A model generated the notes under the pieces. That model searched no databases, was not told the origin of the DNA, and worked only from the letters and a program-made list of their open reading frames with translations. The translations under genes were made by a program, and so were the position numbers. Positions 8,447 to 16,887 of a stretch of 64,000 bases of DNA are shown one piece after another. Origin of the DNA: Kribbella steppae (GTDB lineage: Bacteria > Actinomycetota > Actinomycetes > Propionibacteriales > Kribbellaceae); contig NZ_SLWN01000005.1 of assembly GCF_004342025.1 (NCBI RefSeq), positions 1 to 64,000 on the forward strand. The letters run 5' to 3'. Positions within the stretch are counted from its first letter, which is position 1, and the number at the start of each line of letters is the position of its first letter.

Positions 8447-9763
8447 ATGCCAGAGCCCAACGAACTGCTGCGAGCCGCCCGGGAGCGGACGGCATCGCGG
8501 CGCGCGCCCGGTGAGCAGATGTCCCGGGCCGAACTCGCGGAGGCCGTCTGCAGCTGGCTGTGGGAGACCACCGAGACGAAGTACGAGCTGGACGGGCACT
8601 ACATCGCCAAGCTCGAGCGTGGTGCGGTCCGCTGGCCCGGAGCGGCGTACCGGTCGGGCCTGCGGTATGTCCTGAACGCCGCCGACGACAGCGAACTGGG
8701 CTTCGTCCCGCCGGGCGGTCCCGGCAGTGTCGATCCCGAGCCCGGCACCAGTTCGATGCTCGGTCTCGAGGACGACCTGGTGCAGGCCGGCGACGAGTCG
8801 GTCGCGCTCCTCGCTCTCGCCGAGGAGTCGAACGTCGGTGAGCTGACCGTCGAACAGCTGCACGCGGACATCCTGCGGATCACCCAGAACTACCTGCGGA
8901 CGCCGACCAAGGCGCTGTTCGTTCGCAGCCGCGCCGTCCGGGACCGTGCCTTCCGCCTGCTCTCCGGACGACAGCCACCGAACCAGACCCGCGACCTGTA
9001 CGCGACGGCCGGCTGGGCGCTGACCCTGCTCGGCTGGATGGCGGTGGATCTCGGCCGACCGGACGTAGCCGAAAGCCACACCCGGACGGCGTGGGCCTGC
9101 GCCGATGCCGCCGATCTCGACGACCTCCGCGCGTGGGTCCGCGCCACGCAGCACACGGCCGCGTTCTGGCAGGACGACTTCGCCCGCGCGGCGTCGTACG
9201 CGCAGGACGGGCTGCAGTTCGCCCGCGGTAGCTCGACGCTGTTTCTCACGAGTGTGTCGGCGGTCGACCTGGCCCGGTCGGGGCGTCATGCCGAAGCCCG
9301 CGAAGCCCTGTCCATCGCGAAGCGCACCACGGTCCGCACCGATGTCCCCGAGCTCGGCGGCCCGTTCCTGTGTACGCCGGAACGCGCAGCGGGCATCTGG
9401 TCCGACGCGCACCTGGCGCTCGGCGAAGCGGCGGAGACGTTGAAGCATGCCGACCACGGCGTCGCGATGTTCGAGGCCGCGCCGCATGCGGTCCGCAACT
9501 TCGGCTCCGAACGCATGGTCCGGCTGCAACTCGCCAAGGCCCATCTGCAACTCGGTGAGCTGGACGGCGCGACCGAGGCGGTCGCGGCGGTCCTCAGCAC
9601 ACCGGTCGAGTACCGCGTCCGTCCACTCATCCACCGCATCAGCGAGGTCGCCGCTCTCACCCGACTCAGTCGGCACGCGACTGATCCCAAGGCGCTCGCT
9701 CTGCACGACTCGATCCGCGTCTTCATCCGTCATCCCGCCAGCCGGGCGACGCCCAGCAAGTAA
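8447..9763 (+). CDS. Helix-turn-helix regulator with TPR-like C-terminal domain
   Basis: 438 residues from ATG at 8447. Residues 1-75 form an XRE-type DNA-binding region (SRAELAEAVCSWLWE, then YIAKLERGAVRWPG, the usual recognition segment). Residues ~120-430 are helical repeats like the tetratricopeptide-type part of many actinobacterial regulators. The gene is followed after 27 bases by a 2H phosphoesterase gene with a GAGGAG ribosome site, so they form an operon. The phased GGGGCA array upstream may be its operator. The open frame extends upstream but has no start signal or family match there. The inducer is unknown. Confidence 0.8.
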   Translation: MPEPNELLRAARERTASRRAPGEQMSRAELAEAVCSWLWETTETKYELDGHYIAKLERGAVRWPGAAYRSGLRYVLNAADDSELGFVPPGGPGSVDPEPGTSSMLGLEDDLVQAGDESVALLALAEESNVGELTVEQLHADILRITQNYLRTPTKALFVRSRAVRDRAFRLLSGRQPPNQTRDLYATAGWALTLLGWMAVDLGRPDVAESHTRTAWACADAADLDDLRAWVRATQHTAAFWQDDFARAASYAQDGLQFARGSSTLFLTSVSAVDLARSGRHAEAREALSIAKRTTVRTDVPELGGPFLCTPERAAGIWSDAHLALGEAAETLKHADHGVAMFEAAPHAVRNFGSERMVRLQLAKAHLQLGELDGATEAVAAVLSTPVEYRVRPLIHRISEVAALTRLSRHATDPKALALHDSIRVFIRHPASRATPSK

Positions 9764-9790
9764 TCGCCCAACAAGGACAGAGGAGTACTG

Positions 9791-10405
9791 ATGTTCGAAG
9801 AAGTCCGCGACCACTGGTACTGGCGACCCGGTTGGCGGCCCGATCGCAGCTTCTACACCTGGCACATCAACTTCGCCGGCCGCTCGGAGATCGCCGCGCT
9901 CCATGCGTCGTACGCCGAGCTGCTCAACGAGCTGCCAGGCCTCACGCCCGTACCGCTGGAATGGCTGCACCTCACCGTCCAGGGTGTCGGCTTCACCGAC
10001 CGCGTACCCGACGCGGACGTGGCTGATATCACCGAAGCCACCCGCCGCCGCCTCACCACGGTCGAGTCCTTCCCGGTCACCATCGGCCCCGCCGTACTCG
10101 ATCCCGAGAGCATCCAGCTCCCGGTCCGCCCGATCGACCCCCTACAGCACCTCCGCGACATCACCCGCGCCGCCATCACCGACATCTGGGGCGACGACGC
10201 CGTACCCGAGCTCCCCGAGCTCAACCCCCACATCACCCTTGCCTACTGCAACCACAACACCCCCGCCGCCCCACTATCCACCCGCCTCCTAGCCCACACC
10301 CCCCATTCCACAGCACTCTCCATCACCACCCTCACCCTCGTAGCCCTCACCAGAACCCACCACCTCTACCACTGGAAACCCACCCACACCCTGACCCTCA
10401 CCTGA
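9791..10405 (+). CDS. 2'-5' RNA ligase-like 2H phosphoesterase
   Basis: 204 residues with the two H-x-T motifs that define the 2H phosphoesterase fold: HLTVQGVGF (around residue 60) and HITLAYCN (around residue 147). These enzymes hydrolyse or ligate 2'-5' or 2',3'-cyclic phosphodiester bonds in RNA or nucleotides. The two motifs are about 85 residues apart, as expected. It is the second gene of the operon with the HTH/TPR regulator and ends at a terminator. The true substrate cannot be told. The last ~40 codons are unusually Thr/Leu/His-rich. Confidence 0.8.
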   Translation: MFEEVRDHWYWRPGWRPDRSFYTWHINFAGRSEIAALHASYAELLNELPGLTPVPLEWLHLTVQGVGFTDRVPDADVADITEATRRRLTTVESFPVTIGPAVLDPESIQLPVRPIDPLQHLRDITRAAITDIWGDDAVPELPELNPHITLAYCNHNTPAAPLSTRLLAHTPHSTALSITTLTLVALTRTHHLYHWKPTHTLTLT

Positions 10406-10424
10406 ACCCCACCTCGGTGGGGTT
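10405..10424 (+). terminator. Intrinsic terminator after 2H phosphoesterase gene
   Basis: AACCCCACC (10405-10413) pairs with GGTGGGGTT (10416-10424), followed by TTGTCTTT. A 9-bp stem with a short loop starts at the stop codon. Confidence 0.85.
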
Positions 10425-10493
10425 TTGTCTTTCCGGGGGTGAGCCAGGCACGAAGGGCCACGGCTGCAGCTAGTAGCAGAGCGCGAAAGCGCA

Positions 10494-10532
10494 GAACCCG
10501 GCTCACCAACCGTCCGGATGGCTGCCGGGTTC
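10494..10532. other. Intergenic hairpin
   Basis: GAACCCGGC (10494-10502) pairs perfectly with GCCGGGTTC (10524-10532) around a 21-base loop, in the gap between two convergent genes. It may be a second transcription barrier or a remnant repeat. No coding sequence is seen in 10427-10635. Confidence 0.45.
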
Positions 10533-10571
10533 ACTTCCCACAAGCTATTGCCCTGGGCAACAACAACTCTA

Positions 10572-10587
10572 CCCGCCCGTGGGCGGG
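10572..10587 (-). terminator. Candidate terminator for the FAD oxidoreductase operon
   Basis: CCCGCCC (10572-10578) and GGGCGGG (10581-10587) form a very GC-rich stem 48 bases beyond the minus-strand stop at 10636. On the minus strand it is followed by TAGAGTTGTTGTTG, moderately T-rich. Confidence 0.5.
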
Positions 10588-10635
10588 CGTGCTACCTCCC
10601 GGACAGTTGGGAGTTGGCTTGCGCCACCTCGCTGG

Positions 10636-12825
10636 TCAGGCGTACGCGCGGAGGGAGACTACGTGGGCTCGGGGGATGCCGTTTGTTGTTAGGGCTCTTA
10701 GGCGGAGGGCGGTTGCCTGTATCGAGACGGGGTGGCGGACGGTTCGGTGGTGGTTGGACTGGACGGTGGCGATGGGGTGCCATTCGGGGGTGCCGGTTTG
10801 GGCTTCGAGGATGTAGGTGTTCAGGAGGGTGGGGAGGATCTCGAAGGGGGTGCGGTGGTGGTGGAGGTTGATGAGGTCTTCTTCGACGTCGGCGTCCAGG
10901 ATGACGACGATCTCGGAGAGTTCGACCGGGCTGGGCCAGGTGAGCTGGATCCAGGGTTCGGGGTCCCAGGCGAGGTCTTCGGAGGACCAGAGTTGCGGGG
11001 CGCCGTACGGGCGGGAGTAGCCGCCGACGACGTTCGAGGCGGCGTATGCCGACGTCTCGCCGAGGCGGAGGCAGAGGCCGGCCCGCGGGAGGATGTGTTT
11101 CCAGGAGCGGAACTGCTCGGTCCACTCCTCGTCGGGCGCGGGGTCGCGGTGGGCGAAGAAGATCATCCCGGGTAGGGCGGTATCGGCGGTGTGGACCGAG
11201 ATCGCCGGGTTCTGCCGCAGTACGACGATCGCGTTACCCGCATGGTCCAGCGGTACGTCGACCCATCGCTTCTCACCAGCCGGCACGGGCACATCCCACG
11301 AGTCGATCAGCGCCAGCGGCACGTAGTTCTGCGGCTTCACCGGATCGTGGAGCTCCACCGTCAGCGAAGCATCAGCCGAAGCGTCGACCAGCAAGGACAA
11401 GCCGGTCGCCGACGGAAGCACCATTGCGATGTCGGTCGTGAGCGGCAAGGTTCCGGACGAGACCTCGACCGCTGGGTGCGTGAGGGTAGACGAGGCGGAC
11501 ACAGACGCCGTCAGCGCAAGGTTGGCCGGATCGTCGTCGACCACACCGAGCACCGACGCGTCGGCCCGCTGTAGCGCGCGCCGCATCAACTCGAACCGAT
11601 CGCACGCCAACTCCCGCGGCGACAACCCGTTGCGTGACGCAACGGCTGACGCGATCCCGACGGCCTCCCCGAGTACGGCGCACGTCGCCATCACCCGCGT
11701 CGTACCGAAGGCCACATGGCTCGCGCTGATGTTCCGCCCCGCCATCCACAAGTTCGACACGTTCCGCGAGTACAGCGACCGCAGCGGGATGTGGTAGTTC
11801 CCGTCCGGATGCCAATGCTTCGACCCACGCTCGGCGGCATAGACACCACCGGGCGGATGCAGGTCGATCGACCAGCCACCAAAGGCCACCCGGTCGTCGA
11901 ATTCGGTCTGCCCGAGTACGTCGTGCTGCGTCAGCACGTGATCACCGAGGAACCGGCGATACTCCCGCTTCCCCGGCACGGACCCGATCCACTCCAGGGT
12001 CAGACACTCCGCGTCGAAGCGGCCCGAGTTCTTGATGTAGTCCCAGATCCCGTAGACAACAGCCTGCAGCTCGTCCCGGATCCGTTCGTTGTCGTCGACA
12101 ACATCCAGTTCGCCACCCCACTCGATCCACCAATAGGCACACCCGTTCAGGTCGGAGCGGATGATCCGTCGAGAAGGAATCGCGGTCTCATCGATGTTCC
12201 GCGCAAAGGAAGGTGGTACGAACCGCACCGGCGATCCGGTGTCCTTGGTGTAGAAGAGGATCGTGCTCCCCAACGTGTTCCCATCCGGGACGTCCGGAGC
12301 CCACGACTCGTCGTACAACGACCGCGGCTCACGACCCGTCGCGAACTCCGCCCCAGCGAGATACCCGACCAGCCCGTCCCCCGAGCAGTCGGCAAACGCC
12401 GGGCTGTAGAAGGTGATCGACTTCTCCGAGCCCATCTGCCACCCGGTGACCGACCGGATCTCCCCGTCCGCAGCGTCCACCGTCCGCACGTCCGTGTTCA
12501 GGAACAGCGAGATCCGCGACTCCGCCCGGACCGCCTCCAGCAGCACGAGATCCCAGTAGTACGGATTCCCCTCCGGATTCCGGTACTGGTTCTCGACGAA
12601 CAGCTCGCCCATGATCCCGGTCTCCCGGGCGAAGTGCTGGACGCCGTGCGCGGTCGCCCCGCACACCCACACCCGCACCTCGCTGGAGGAGTTGCCGCCG
12701 AGCACCGGCCGGTTCTGGACCAGGGCCACCGTGCTCCCCTGCCGGGCCGCGGCGATCGCCGCGCAGATGCCGGCGAGGCCGCCGCCGATGACGGTCAGAT
12801 CGGTACGGACGTCGAGCTGTTGCAT
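10636..12825 (-). CDS. FAD-dependent oxidoreductase with C-terminal discoidin-like domain
   Basis: 729 residues. The N-terminus has a dinucleotide-binding motif (DLTVIGGGLAGICAAIAAARQG, residues ~8-29) followed by LGGNSSSEVRVWV, typical of the FAD-dependent oxidoreductase family found next to sugar ABC systems. The last ~140 residues look like an F5/8 type C (discoidin) carbohydrate-binding fold (PWIQLTWPSPVELSEIVVILD, TALRLRAL). There is no signal peptide, so it acts in the cytoplasm. It is the last gene of the minus-strand operon, 11 bases after the RpiR gene. A role in oxidising or rearranging the imported sugar is likely; the substrate is unknown. Confidence 0.78.
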   Translation of the reverse strand: MQQLDVRTDLTVIGGGLAGICAAIAAARQGSTVALVQNRPVLGGNSSSEVRVWVCGATAHGVQHFARETGIMGELFVENQYRNPEGNPYYWDLVLLEAVRAESRISLFLNTDVRTVDAADGEIRSVTGWQMGSEKSITFYSPAFADCSGDGLVGYLAGAEFATGREPRSLYDESWAPDVPDGNTLGSTILFYTKDTGSPVRFVPPSFARNIDETAIPSRRIIRSDLNGCAYWWIEWGGELDVVDDNERIRDELQAVVYGIWDYIKNSGRFDAECLTLEWIGSVPGKREYRRFLGDHVLTQHDVLGQTEFDDRVAFGGWSIDLHPPGGVYAAERGSKHWHPDGNYHIPLRSLYSRNVSNLWMAGRNISASHVAFGTTRVMATCAVLGEAVGIASAVASRNGLSPRELACDRFELMRRALQRADASVLGVVDDDPANLALTASVSASSTLTHPAVEVSSGTLPLTTDIAMVLPSATGLSLLVDASADASLTVELHDPVKPQNYVPLALIDSWDVPVPAGEKRWVDVPLDHAGNAIVVLRQNPAISVHTADTALPGMIFFAHRDPAPDEEWTEQFRSWKHILPRAGLCLRLGETSAYAASNVVGGYSRPYGAPQLWSSEDLAWDPEPWIQLTWPSPVELSEIVVILDADVEEDLINLHHHRTPFEILPTLLNTYILEAQTGTPEWHPIATVQSNHHRTVRHPVSIQATALRLRALTTNGIPRAHVVSLRAYA

Positions 12826-12836
12826 GCACGAACCTT

Positions 12837-13733
12837 TCAGCTATCTGGATCTGGATGGACGACGGGTTGTCCCGGACCGTTCGGGTGGTTGGCGGTGAGG
12901 TGATCGGGGACGCGCTGCGCGACCAGGACGAACAGCAGCCCAGCCGTCAGTACGTCGCTGGCCCGGCCGGCGAAGAACTCGGTCCAGGTCGTCCCGTTCG
13001 GCGTACCGGTGTCGAGGGTGACGTCGGCCAGCCGGCCGATCGGCGCATCGACGACCCCGGTGATCGCGACCGTGAGCGCACCCTCGGTCTTGGAACGCTT
13101 GATGAACTCCAACGTGGTCTGATCGGTCCCGGATCGCGAGATCACCAGGGCGACATCGCCGGACCCGAGCAGCCCGGCCCCGATCTGGGACGACTGCGGT
13201 CCGTCGAAGAACCACACCGGGATCCCGATCCGCAGCAACCGGATGTAGAGCTCCCGGGCCGGAATGGCGTCACCCCATTCCCCATAGATATGCGTACGGC
13301 GTGCGCCCGCGATCGCATCGGCGACACGAGTAGCCGCGGCCAGGTCGATCGCCGCCAAGGCATTCCTCAAAGCGTTCGCCTGGGTGGACGCGAGCACGTT
13401 CAGCACCTGCTCGGGCGGATCCGCCGGGCCGATCGCCATCCCGATGTCACTCGCCCAGCCCGCCTCCAGCCCGCGGCCGATCTCCATCGCCAGCGCGGCC
13501 CGGAGGGCGGGATACCCAGCGAACCCGAGCTGGGTGGACAGCCGGGTGACCGTCGCGGCCGAGGTCTGTGCGGCCTCGGCCAGCTTGGTGATCGACCCGC
13601 GCGCGACCTCGTCCGGGTTGGCCAGGATGTGTTCGGCGACCCGCTGCATCGCGCCGTGCAGGTCCGGCTGCGCACGCTTGACCAGCTGCAACGGACTCGG
13701 GCTGCCGGCTCGCTCCATCGAAGTAGATCCCAT
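12837..13733 (-). CDS. MurR/RpiR family transcriptional regulator
   Basis: 298 residues from ATG at 13733. Residues ~25-95 carry the RpiR helix-turn-helix (ARGSITKLAEAAQTSAATVTRL). Residues ~125-260 form a SIS phosphosugar-binding domain (ARRTHIYGEWGDAIPARELYI, LVISRSGTDQTTLEFI). Such regulators sense sugar phosphates. The gene starts 10 bases after the preceding gene ends, inside the transport operon, so it is probably autoregulated with it. A longer frame from 13775 would overlap the upstream gene and is less likely. ATG at 13718 is another possible start. Confidence 0.87.
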   Translation of the reverse strand: MGSTSMERAGSPSPLQLVKRAQPDLHGAMQRVAEHILANPDEVARGSITKLAEAAQTSAATVTRLSTQLGFAGYPALRAALAMEIGRGLEAGWASDIGMAIGPADPPEQVLNVLASTQANALRNALAAIDLAAATRVADAIAGARRTHIYGEWGDAIPARELYIRLLRIGIPVWFFDGPQSSQIGAGLLGSGDVALVISRSGTDQTTLEFIKRSKTEGALTVAITGVVDAPIGRLADVTLDTGTPNGTTWTEFFAGRASDVLTAGLLFVLVAQRVPDHLTANHPNGPGQPVVHPDPDS

Positions 13734-13743
13734 CCCGTGATCA

Positions 13744-15123
13744 TCACGTATAGACGAACTGGGCACTCGCCACACCGTCGGTGTCGCTCACCACCCGCAC
13801 CCAGTGCGCGCTGAACCCGGGCGGGAACACGTGGGTGCGGACCTGCCCCGGCTCGACCGTCAACGACTCGACCGCGCCGAACCGGCCGTGCCCGTGGAAG
13901 TCGATCTCGACCGTGATCGTCAACGGCGACGAGCTGAAGTTCTCCAGATGCAGGCACTTCCCGTCGAACCCGGTCATCAGATAGGGATCCGAAGGCTCAC
14001 CGGCGACCACCGGCGTCTCCCACCACGGACCGCCCCACCCGGCCGGCTTGCCGAAGCTCCACAGGTCGTCGGTCTTCCCGAACCACAGCCCGGACTGCGG
14101 TTCCGCCGTGGTCGGGTTGAGCCCGTGACTCGGTGACGCATTGTCGGCGCCGGCGACGAGCATCCCGCGCCAGGAGCAGAAGTCCCCGAGCACCCACAGG
14201 TGGGTCGAGATCGGCCGGACGCCCCAGATCCTGCCGCCGTACGCCCACGGCGACAGCTCGTAGAACATCCCGTGGTGGTCGAGCAGCAGCCGCTCGTGCT
14301 CGACCTCCCGGATCCGCGGCCACTCGGTCTGCCACTTGTGGTCGAAACAGTGCGACGCCTTCGGCAGCCGGTACCGGGTCCACTTCTGGTCCGACTCGGT
14401 GAACACCTCGAGGATCGCCGACGCGCGATCCCAGCCGGCCGCGAAGATGGTCCCGCCGAACTCGTGCCGCCCGCCGATCGCGGTGAACGGGTCCTCCGCC
14501 AGCACGCGCCACGCCGTACCGTCGTACTCCGCCAAGCGCCCCCGCGACCGTTCACCGGCCCACTCGGGCTCGGCGTACTCGTTGGAGCAGACCACGAGAC
14601 GACCGAACGACGTGTAGCAGTCCTTGTAGTGGACCTTCATCTCGCCGTCGGTATCGAGCTCGTCGTTCAGATCGAAGAGCTGCACACACTCGTACGTCGT
14701 GAGGTCGAGCTCGAACAACTCGCCTTCCATCGCGAGGACGTAGACATGCGTATCCGGTTTCGTCAGGTGGCGCGACGTACCGCAGACCCGGAGCGGCTGG
14801 AGCTCGGGGATCGTGACGATCTTGTGGTCGGCGCTGATCACGTGCGGCCCGAGGACCAGTTGAGAGGTCGGGAAGTGCACGAACCGGTTGGTGTAGGTGC
14901 CGTCGACGCCGAGCGTCTCGGGCACGATCTCCATCGACAGGTCCGGCTCGATCCGGCGCAGGCTGACGCCGGCACCGGACCGTGCCTTGTGCGAGTTGTA
15001 GTTCTGGACGTAGAGCTTCCCGTTCCACGGCATCAGCGAACCGACGCCGAGCTCGCTGCGCGGCGGACCGAAGTCGCCGATCTGCGCGAGATGCGGGAAG
15101 ACACCTGAGACGTTCTGCATCAT
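13744..15123 (-). CDS. Conserved hypothetical protein of sugar operon (beta-propeller-like)
   Basis: 459 residues, starting at ATG 15123, which overlaps the permease stop (ATGATG). The sequence is rich in Trp and aromatic residues with repeating strands such as MPWNGKLYVQNYNS, FGGTIFAAGWDRASAI, GGRIWGVRPISTHLWVLGDF and SGLWFGKTDDLWSFGKP, suggesting a beta-propeller. A small beta-sandwich may form the last ~80 residues. No signal peptide is present. It is locked into the operon between a permease and the regulator. A cytoplasmic lyase or sugar-binding role is plausible but not shown. Confidence 0.65.
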   Translation of the reverse strand: MMQNVSGVFPHLAQIGDFGPPRSELGVGSLMPWNGKLYVQNYNSHKARSGAGVSLRRIEPDLSMEIVPETLGVDGTYTNRFVHFPTSQLVLGPHVISADHKIVTIPELQPLRVCGTSRHLTKPDTHVYVLAMEGELFELDLTTYECVQLFDLNDELDTDGEMKVHYKDCYTSFGRLVVCSNEYAEPEWAGERSRGRLAEYDGTAWRVLAEDPFTAIGGRHEFGGTIFAAGWDRASAILEVFTESDQKWTRYRLPKASHCFDHKWQTEWPRIREVEHERLLLDHHGMFYELSPWAYGGRIWGVRPISTHLWVLGDFCSWRGMLVAGADNASPSHGLNPTTAEPQSGLWFGKTDDLWSFGKPAGWGGPWWETPVVAGEPSDPYLMTGFDGKCLHLENFSSSPLTITVEIDFHGHGRFGAVESLTVEPGQVRTHVFPPGFSAHWVRVVSDTDGVASAQFVYT

Positions 15124-15938
15124 TTGATCCCTGTGTGAGTCATGGCAGCGATGAACCGGCGTTGCAGGACGACGAAGACGATCAGCACCGGGACGATCGA
15201 GATCACCGACGCGGCCATGGTCAGGCCGGGGGCGATCTGGCCCTGTTCGTCGACGAAGTTGGTCAGGCTGAGCGGCAACGTGTAGCGGTCCGGGTTGCTG
15301 ATCAGCACCAGCGGGGTCTCGTAGTCGTTCCACGACCAGACGAACGCCAGGATGCCGAGCGCACTCATCACCGGTGTTGCCAACGGCAAGTAGATCCGGG
15401 TGAACACCTGCCACTCGTTCGCACCGTCCATCCGGGCCGCCTCGGCGAACTCGGCCGGCTGGCTGACGAAGAACTGGCGCATCAGGAAGGTGCCGAGCAC
15501 GGTGAACATGCCGGGCAGGATCAGCGCCCAGAGCGTGTCGTAGAGCCCGAGCTTCTGGAAGTAGATGAACCGCGGCACCAGCAGCAGCTGCGCCGGGATG
15601 ATCGCGGTCGCCAGGTACAGCAGGAACAGCCGGTCCCGGCCCTTGAACGACATCCGCGCGAACGCGTAGCCGGCCATCGTCGCGGTGATGAGCTCACCCG
15701 CAACCCGCAGTACGGCGACGAAGACGGACCGGCCGAACGCCGGTAGCACCGAGGTCGCGCCGGTGAGGACGGTCTGAAAGTTGTCCCACTGGAACGGGTC
15801 GGGGATCCACTGCATCGGGATGCGGTACGCGTCCACGTCCGCCTTGAGCGCGGTCGACAGCATCCACGCGAACGGCGCGAGGAAGGCGATCGCGAGGATC
15901 CACAACGGGATCCCCCAGTACCACTTCGACTTAGTCAT
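15120..15938 (-). CDS. Carbohydrate ABC transporter permease (MalG type)
   Basis: 272 residues with six predicted membrane helices. The EAA loop that contacts the ATPase appears as EFAEAARMDGANEWQVFTRIYLP, followed by a terminal PVLIVFVVLQRRFIAAMTHTGIK, classical for MalG-like proteins. The start at 15938 is set by a GGAGGGCCCTCC stretch just upstream; the ATG at 15953 would place the site inside the gene. It overlaps the MalF-type gene by 8 bases. No ATPase gene is in the operon, so a shared MsiK-type ATPase is probably used, as in other actinobacteria. Confidence 0.93.
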   Translation of the reverse strand: MTKSKWYWGIPLWILAIAFLAPFAWMLSTALKADVDAYRIPMQWIPDPFQWDNFQTVLTGATSVLPAFGRSVFVAVLRVAGELITATMAGYAFARMSFKGRDRLFLLYLATAIIPAQLLLVPRFIYFQKLGLYDTLWALILPGMFTVLGTFLMRQFFVSQPAEFAEAARMDGANEWQVFTRIYLPLATPVMSALGILAFVWSWNDYETPLVLISNPDRYTLPLSLTNFVDEQGQIAPGLTMAASVISIVPVLIVFVVLQRRFIAAMTHTGIK

Positions 15939-16887
15939 GGAGGGCCCTCCCACGCTGCGCGCGCCACGTCACCAAGGTCAGTGCGAGTACGCCGATGAAC
16001 GTCACCAGGCCGATCGCCGACGCGTAGCCGAACCGGTAGAACTGGAAGCCGGTCTGGTACATGTAGTACGAGATCGTGGTGGTCGAGTCACCCGGACCAC
16101 CTGCCGTGATCAGCGCGATCAACCCGAAGCCCTGGGAAGCGCCGATGATCAGCGTCACCAGCAGGAAGATCGTTGTCGGCAGCAACGACGGCCAGGTGAT
16201 CACGCGGAACTTCGCCCACGCCCCGGCACCGTCGATGTCGGCCGCCTCGTACAGCTGCCGCGGCGCGTCCTGCAGCGCGGACAGGTAGATCAGCGAGCAG
16301 TACCCGACACCACCCCAGACGGCCATCACGATCAGCGCCGGCAGTGCCCAGTGCGACGACGCGAACCAGCCGGGCTGCAGACCGAACGCGTCGAGCACCT
16401 GGTTGACCAGGCCCGCCTTCGGGTTCATCAGCATCAGCCAGGTCATCCCGATCGCGACCACGTTGACGATGTACGGCAGGAAGAAGATCGCCCGCAGTAC
16501 GGCGCGACCCGGCAGCGGCCGGTTCAGCGCGATCCCGAGTGCCAGCCCGAGGACGACGGTCAGCGGCACGCTCACCCCGACGTACACCAGTGTCAGACCG
16601 ACCGCCCGCCAGAAACCGGGGTCCTGGGCGATCGCGACGAAGTTGTCGAGGCCGTTGAAGGTGATGCCGCCGAGGCCGGAGACCAGGTTCCAGTCGGTGA
16701 AGGCGAGCACGATGACGCTGATCAGCGGGATCAGGGTGAAGGCGATGACACCGAGCAGGTTGGGCGCGATGAAGAGGAATCCGATCCAGCCTCTCGGCTT
16801 GATCCCGGGCGCCTTCCCGGTCCGGACCGACGGCGGCCCCGAGCTTGTGGTGACGGCTTCCTCAGCCGTCGCGACCGTGGTGGCCAT
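15931..16887 (-). CDS. Carbohydrate ABC transporter permease (MalF type)
   Basis: 318 residues. A ~35-residue cytoplasmic N-terminus precedes six membrane helices (GFLFIAPNLLGVIAFTLIPLI is the first). The EAA motif reads QLYEAADIDGAGAWAKFRVITWP. The ATG at 16887 overlaps the stop of the binding-protein gene by one base (TGATG), with GAGGAGGTC as ribosome site. It forms the channel together with the MalG-type partner. Confidence 0.93.
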   Translation of the reverse strand: MATTVATAEEAVTTSSGPPSVRTGKAPGIKPRGWIGFLFIAPNLLGVIAFTLIPLISVIVLAFTDWNLVSGLGGITFNGLDNFVAIAQDPGFWRAVGLTLVYVGVSVPLTVVLGLALGIALNRPLPGRAVLRAIFFLPYIVNVVAIGMTWLMLMNPKAGLVNQVLDAFGLQPGWFASSHWALPALIVMAVWGGVGYCSLIYLSALQDAPRQLYEAADIDGAGAWAKFRVITWPSLLPTTIFLLVTLIIGASQGFGLIALITAGGPGDSTTTISYYMYQTGFQFYRFGYASAIGLVTFIGVLALTLVTWRAQRGRALHD